The notes under the pieces: model-generated
The model's input: only the letters and a program-made list of their open reading frames with translations
Told to the model about the DNA's origin: nothing
Databases searched by the model: none
Part shown: one piece after another, positions 5,847-6,779 of the stretch
Layout: the number at the start of each line of letters is the position of its first letter
How positions within the stretch are numbered: the stretch's first letter is position 1
Translations under genes and position numbers: made by a program
From: an uncultured Chloroflexota bacterium
GTDB lineage: Bacteria; Chloroflexota; Dehalococcoidia; SAR202; UBA11138
NCBI GenBank assembly: GCA_913046025.1
Contig: CAJWRP010000120.1
Location: 1 to 6,779, forward strand
Direction: 5' to 3'
DNA: 6,779 nt

Positions 5847-6779
5847 ATGACAACAACGACGGCCAAGGACACTTCGCAGTTCGCCCACCTTCTTCGCAGG
5901 GCCAGCTTCGGCGCTACGCCTGAGGAGCTAAGTCACTACTCGTCTATGAGCTACGAGGACGCAGTCGATGAGTTGATGCGAGCAGAGAACCCGCAGAACC
6001 TCCCCGACGACCTCATAAAGCGCTACCACACGGACATGCACGAGCTTCGCTTCGCCAACTCGGCTGCCGCCTATTGGCTATACCGCATGGTTACGACAAA
6101 AGCCCCCATGCAGGAGAAGATAGCCCTCTTCTGGCACGGCATATTCGCCACAGGATACGCCAAGACCAACCAGGCTAGGGCATTGCTCAACCAGATCGAC
6201 ATGTTCCGCAACTATGGACTGGGCAAGTTTGACGATCTGTTAATCGAGTTAGCCAAAGACCCATCCATGATTATCTGGCTGGACAACCAGGACAACCACA
6301 ACGGCGCCATTAACGAGAATTGGGGCCGGGAGTTGCTAGAGCTATTCACCCTGGGCATTGGCAACTACAGCGAAGACGACGTCAAAGAGGCGTCTCGGGC
6401 TTTTACAGGCTGGACGCTGGGTAATGCCGAATACATGGCGATGCGGGCCTCAAAGGACTCCATATGGCCCTACGGACGCATTGCATGGCACTTCGACTTC
6501 CGTGATAATGACCACGATCACGGAGACAAGACCTTCTTGGGTGAGAGCGGCGACCTGAATGGCGATGACATCATTCGCATCATCTGCCAGCAGCCTGCCA
6601 CAGCGCGATACATATCACGACACCTGTACGACTACTTCGTGGCTGACGAGGAGCCGGTCCCACAGTGGCCTTACTCGCCGCCCAGAGACCCCGAAGCTAT
6701 CGACATCCTGGCGCAGGCTTACATGGACGGCGATCACAATATCGGTCACATGATAAATGTCCTGTTCAATTCGGACTTT
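5847..6779 (+). CDS. DUF1800 family protein, 3' end cut by window
   Basis: An open frame of 311 codons from ATG 5847 that runs off the right edge without a stop; full-length family members are roughly 450-600 aa, so perhaps a third or more is missing. Seen: HLLRRASFGATPEE (14-27), the conserved N-terminal motif; FWHGIFAT (95-102); DPSMIIWLDNQDN (138-150); INENWGRELLELFTLG (155-170), the most characteristic DUF1800 block; ASRAFTGW (182-189); and a His/Asp-rich stretch HFDFRDNDHDHGDKTFLG (215-232). The biochemical role of the family is not established. GAGGA at 5833-5837, 9 nt upstream, supports the start. The N-terminus begins MTTTTAKD and goes straight into the conserved domain, so no signal peptide is present, matching its leaderless DUF1501 partner 16 bp upstream. 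The two are almost certainly co-transcribed. Confidence 0.93.
   Translation, partial: MTTTTAKDTSQFAHLLRRASFGATPEELSHYSSMSYEDAVDELMRAENPQNLPDDLIKRYHTDMHELRFANSAAAYWLYRMVTTKAPMQEKIALFWHGIFATGYAKTNQARALLNQIDMFRNYGLGKFDDLLIELAKDPSMIIWLDNQDNHNGAINENWGRELLELFTLGIGNYSEDDVKEASRAFTGWTLGNAEYMAMRASKDSIWPYGRIAWHFDFRDNDHDHGDKTFLGESGDLNGDDIIRIICQQPATARYISRHLYDYFVADEEPVPQWPYSPPRDPEAIDILAQAYMDGDHNIGHMINVLFNSDF

Noticed and set aside
6358..6753. Two short plus-strand open frames near the right end
   Set aside because: They are out-of-frame reads within the DUF1800 gene, whose own frame is open from 5847 to the window end with all family motifs.

Overview
The window carries six protein-coding genes in three transcription units. 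There is no sign of rRNA, tRNA, CRISPR arrays, phage genes or insertion sequences. Base composition is moderately GC-rich in the genes and clearly AT-richer in part of one intergenic region. The gene content fits a free-living, probably heterotrophic environmental bacterium: a GMC-type flavin oxidoreductase, a four-domain rhodanese next to a cysteine-dioxygenase-like cupin, and a DUF1501-DUF1800 pair. I would guess Chloroflexota, perhaps SAR202/Dehalococcoidia-like, from the combination and the flavour of the proteins. That is inference only, because no phylogenetic marker gene is present.

Left part, + strand (1-1850): a GMC oxidoreductase whose N-terminus is cut by the window edge is followed after 32 bp by a 99-aa protein of probable dimeric alpha/beta-barrel (ABM/NIPSNAP/Dabb-like) fold. 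The two are probably co-transcribed.

Middle, - strand (4248 down to 2028): a cysteine-dioxygenase-like cupin (192 aa) is followed after 67 bp by a 524-aa protein with four tandem rhodanese domains, each keeping a cysteine at the active-site position. This looks like a small sulfur module: thiol dioxygenation coupled to handling of persulfide or sulfane sulfur. A perfect 9-bp hairpin sits 2 bp behind the dioxygenase stop codon. The left and middle units converge on a 177-bp gap holding several short inverted repeats but no classical T-tailed terminator.

Right part, + strand (4691-6779): after a 442-bp divergent intergenic region with candidate promoters come a DUF1501 protein and, 16 bp later, a DUF1800 protein that runs off the window end. 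These two families are commonly encoded side by side. Here neither has an export signal, which is unusual for DUF1501.

I found no wholly new system. The points most worth a second look are the dioxygenase/tetra-rhodanese operon with its graded active-site loops, the leaderless DUF1501-DUF1800 pair, and the hairpin between the two sulfur genes.
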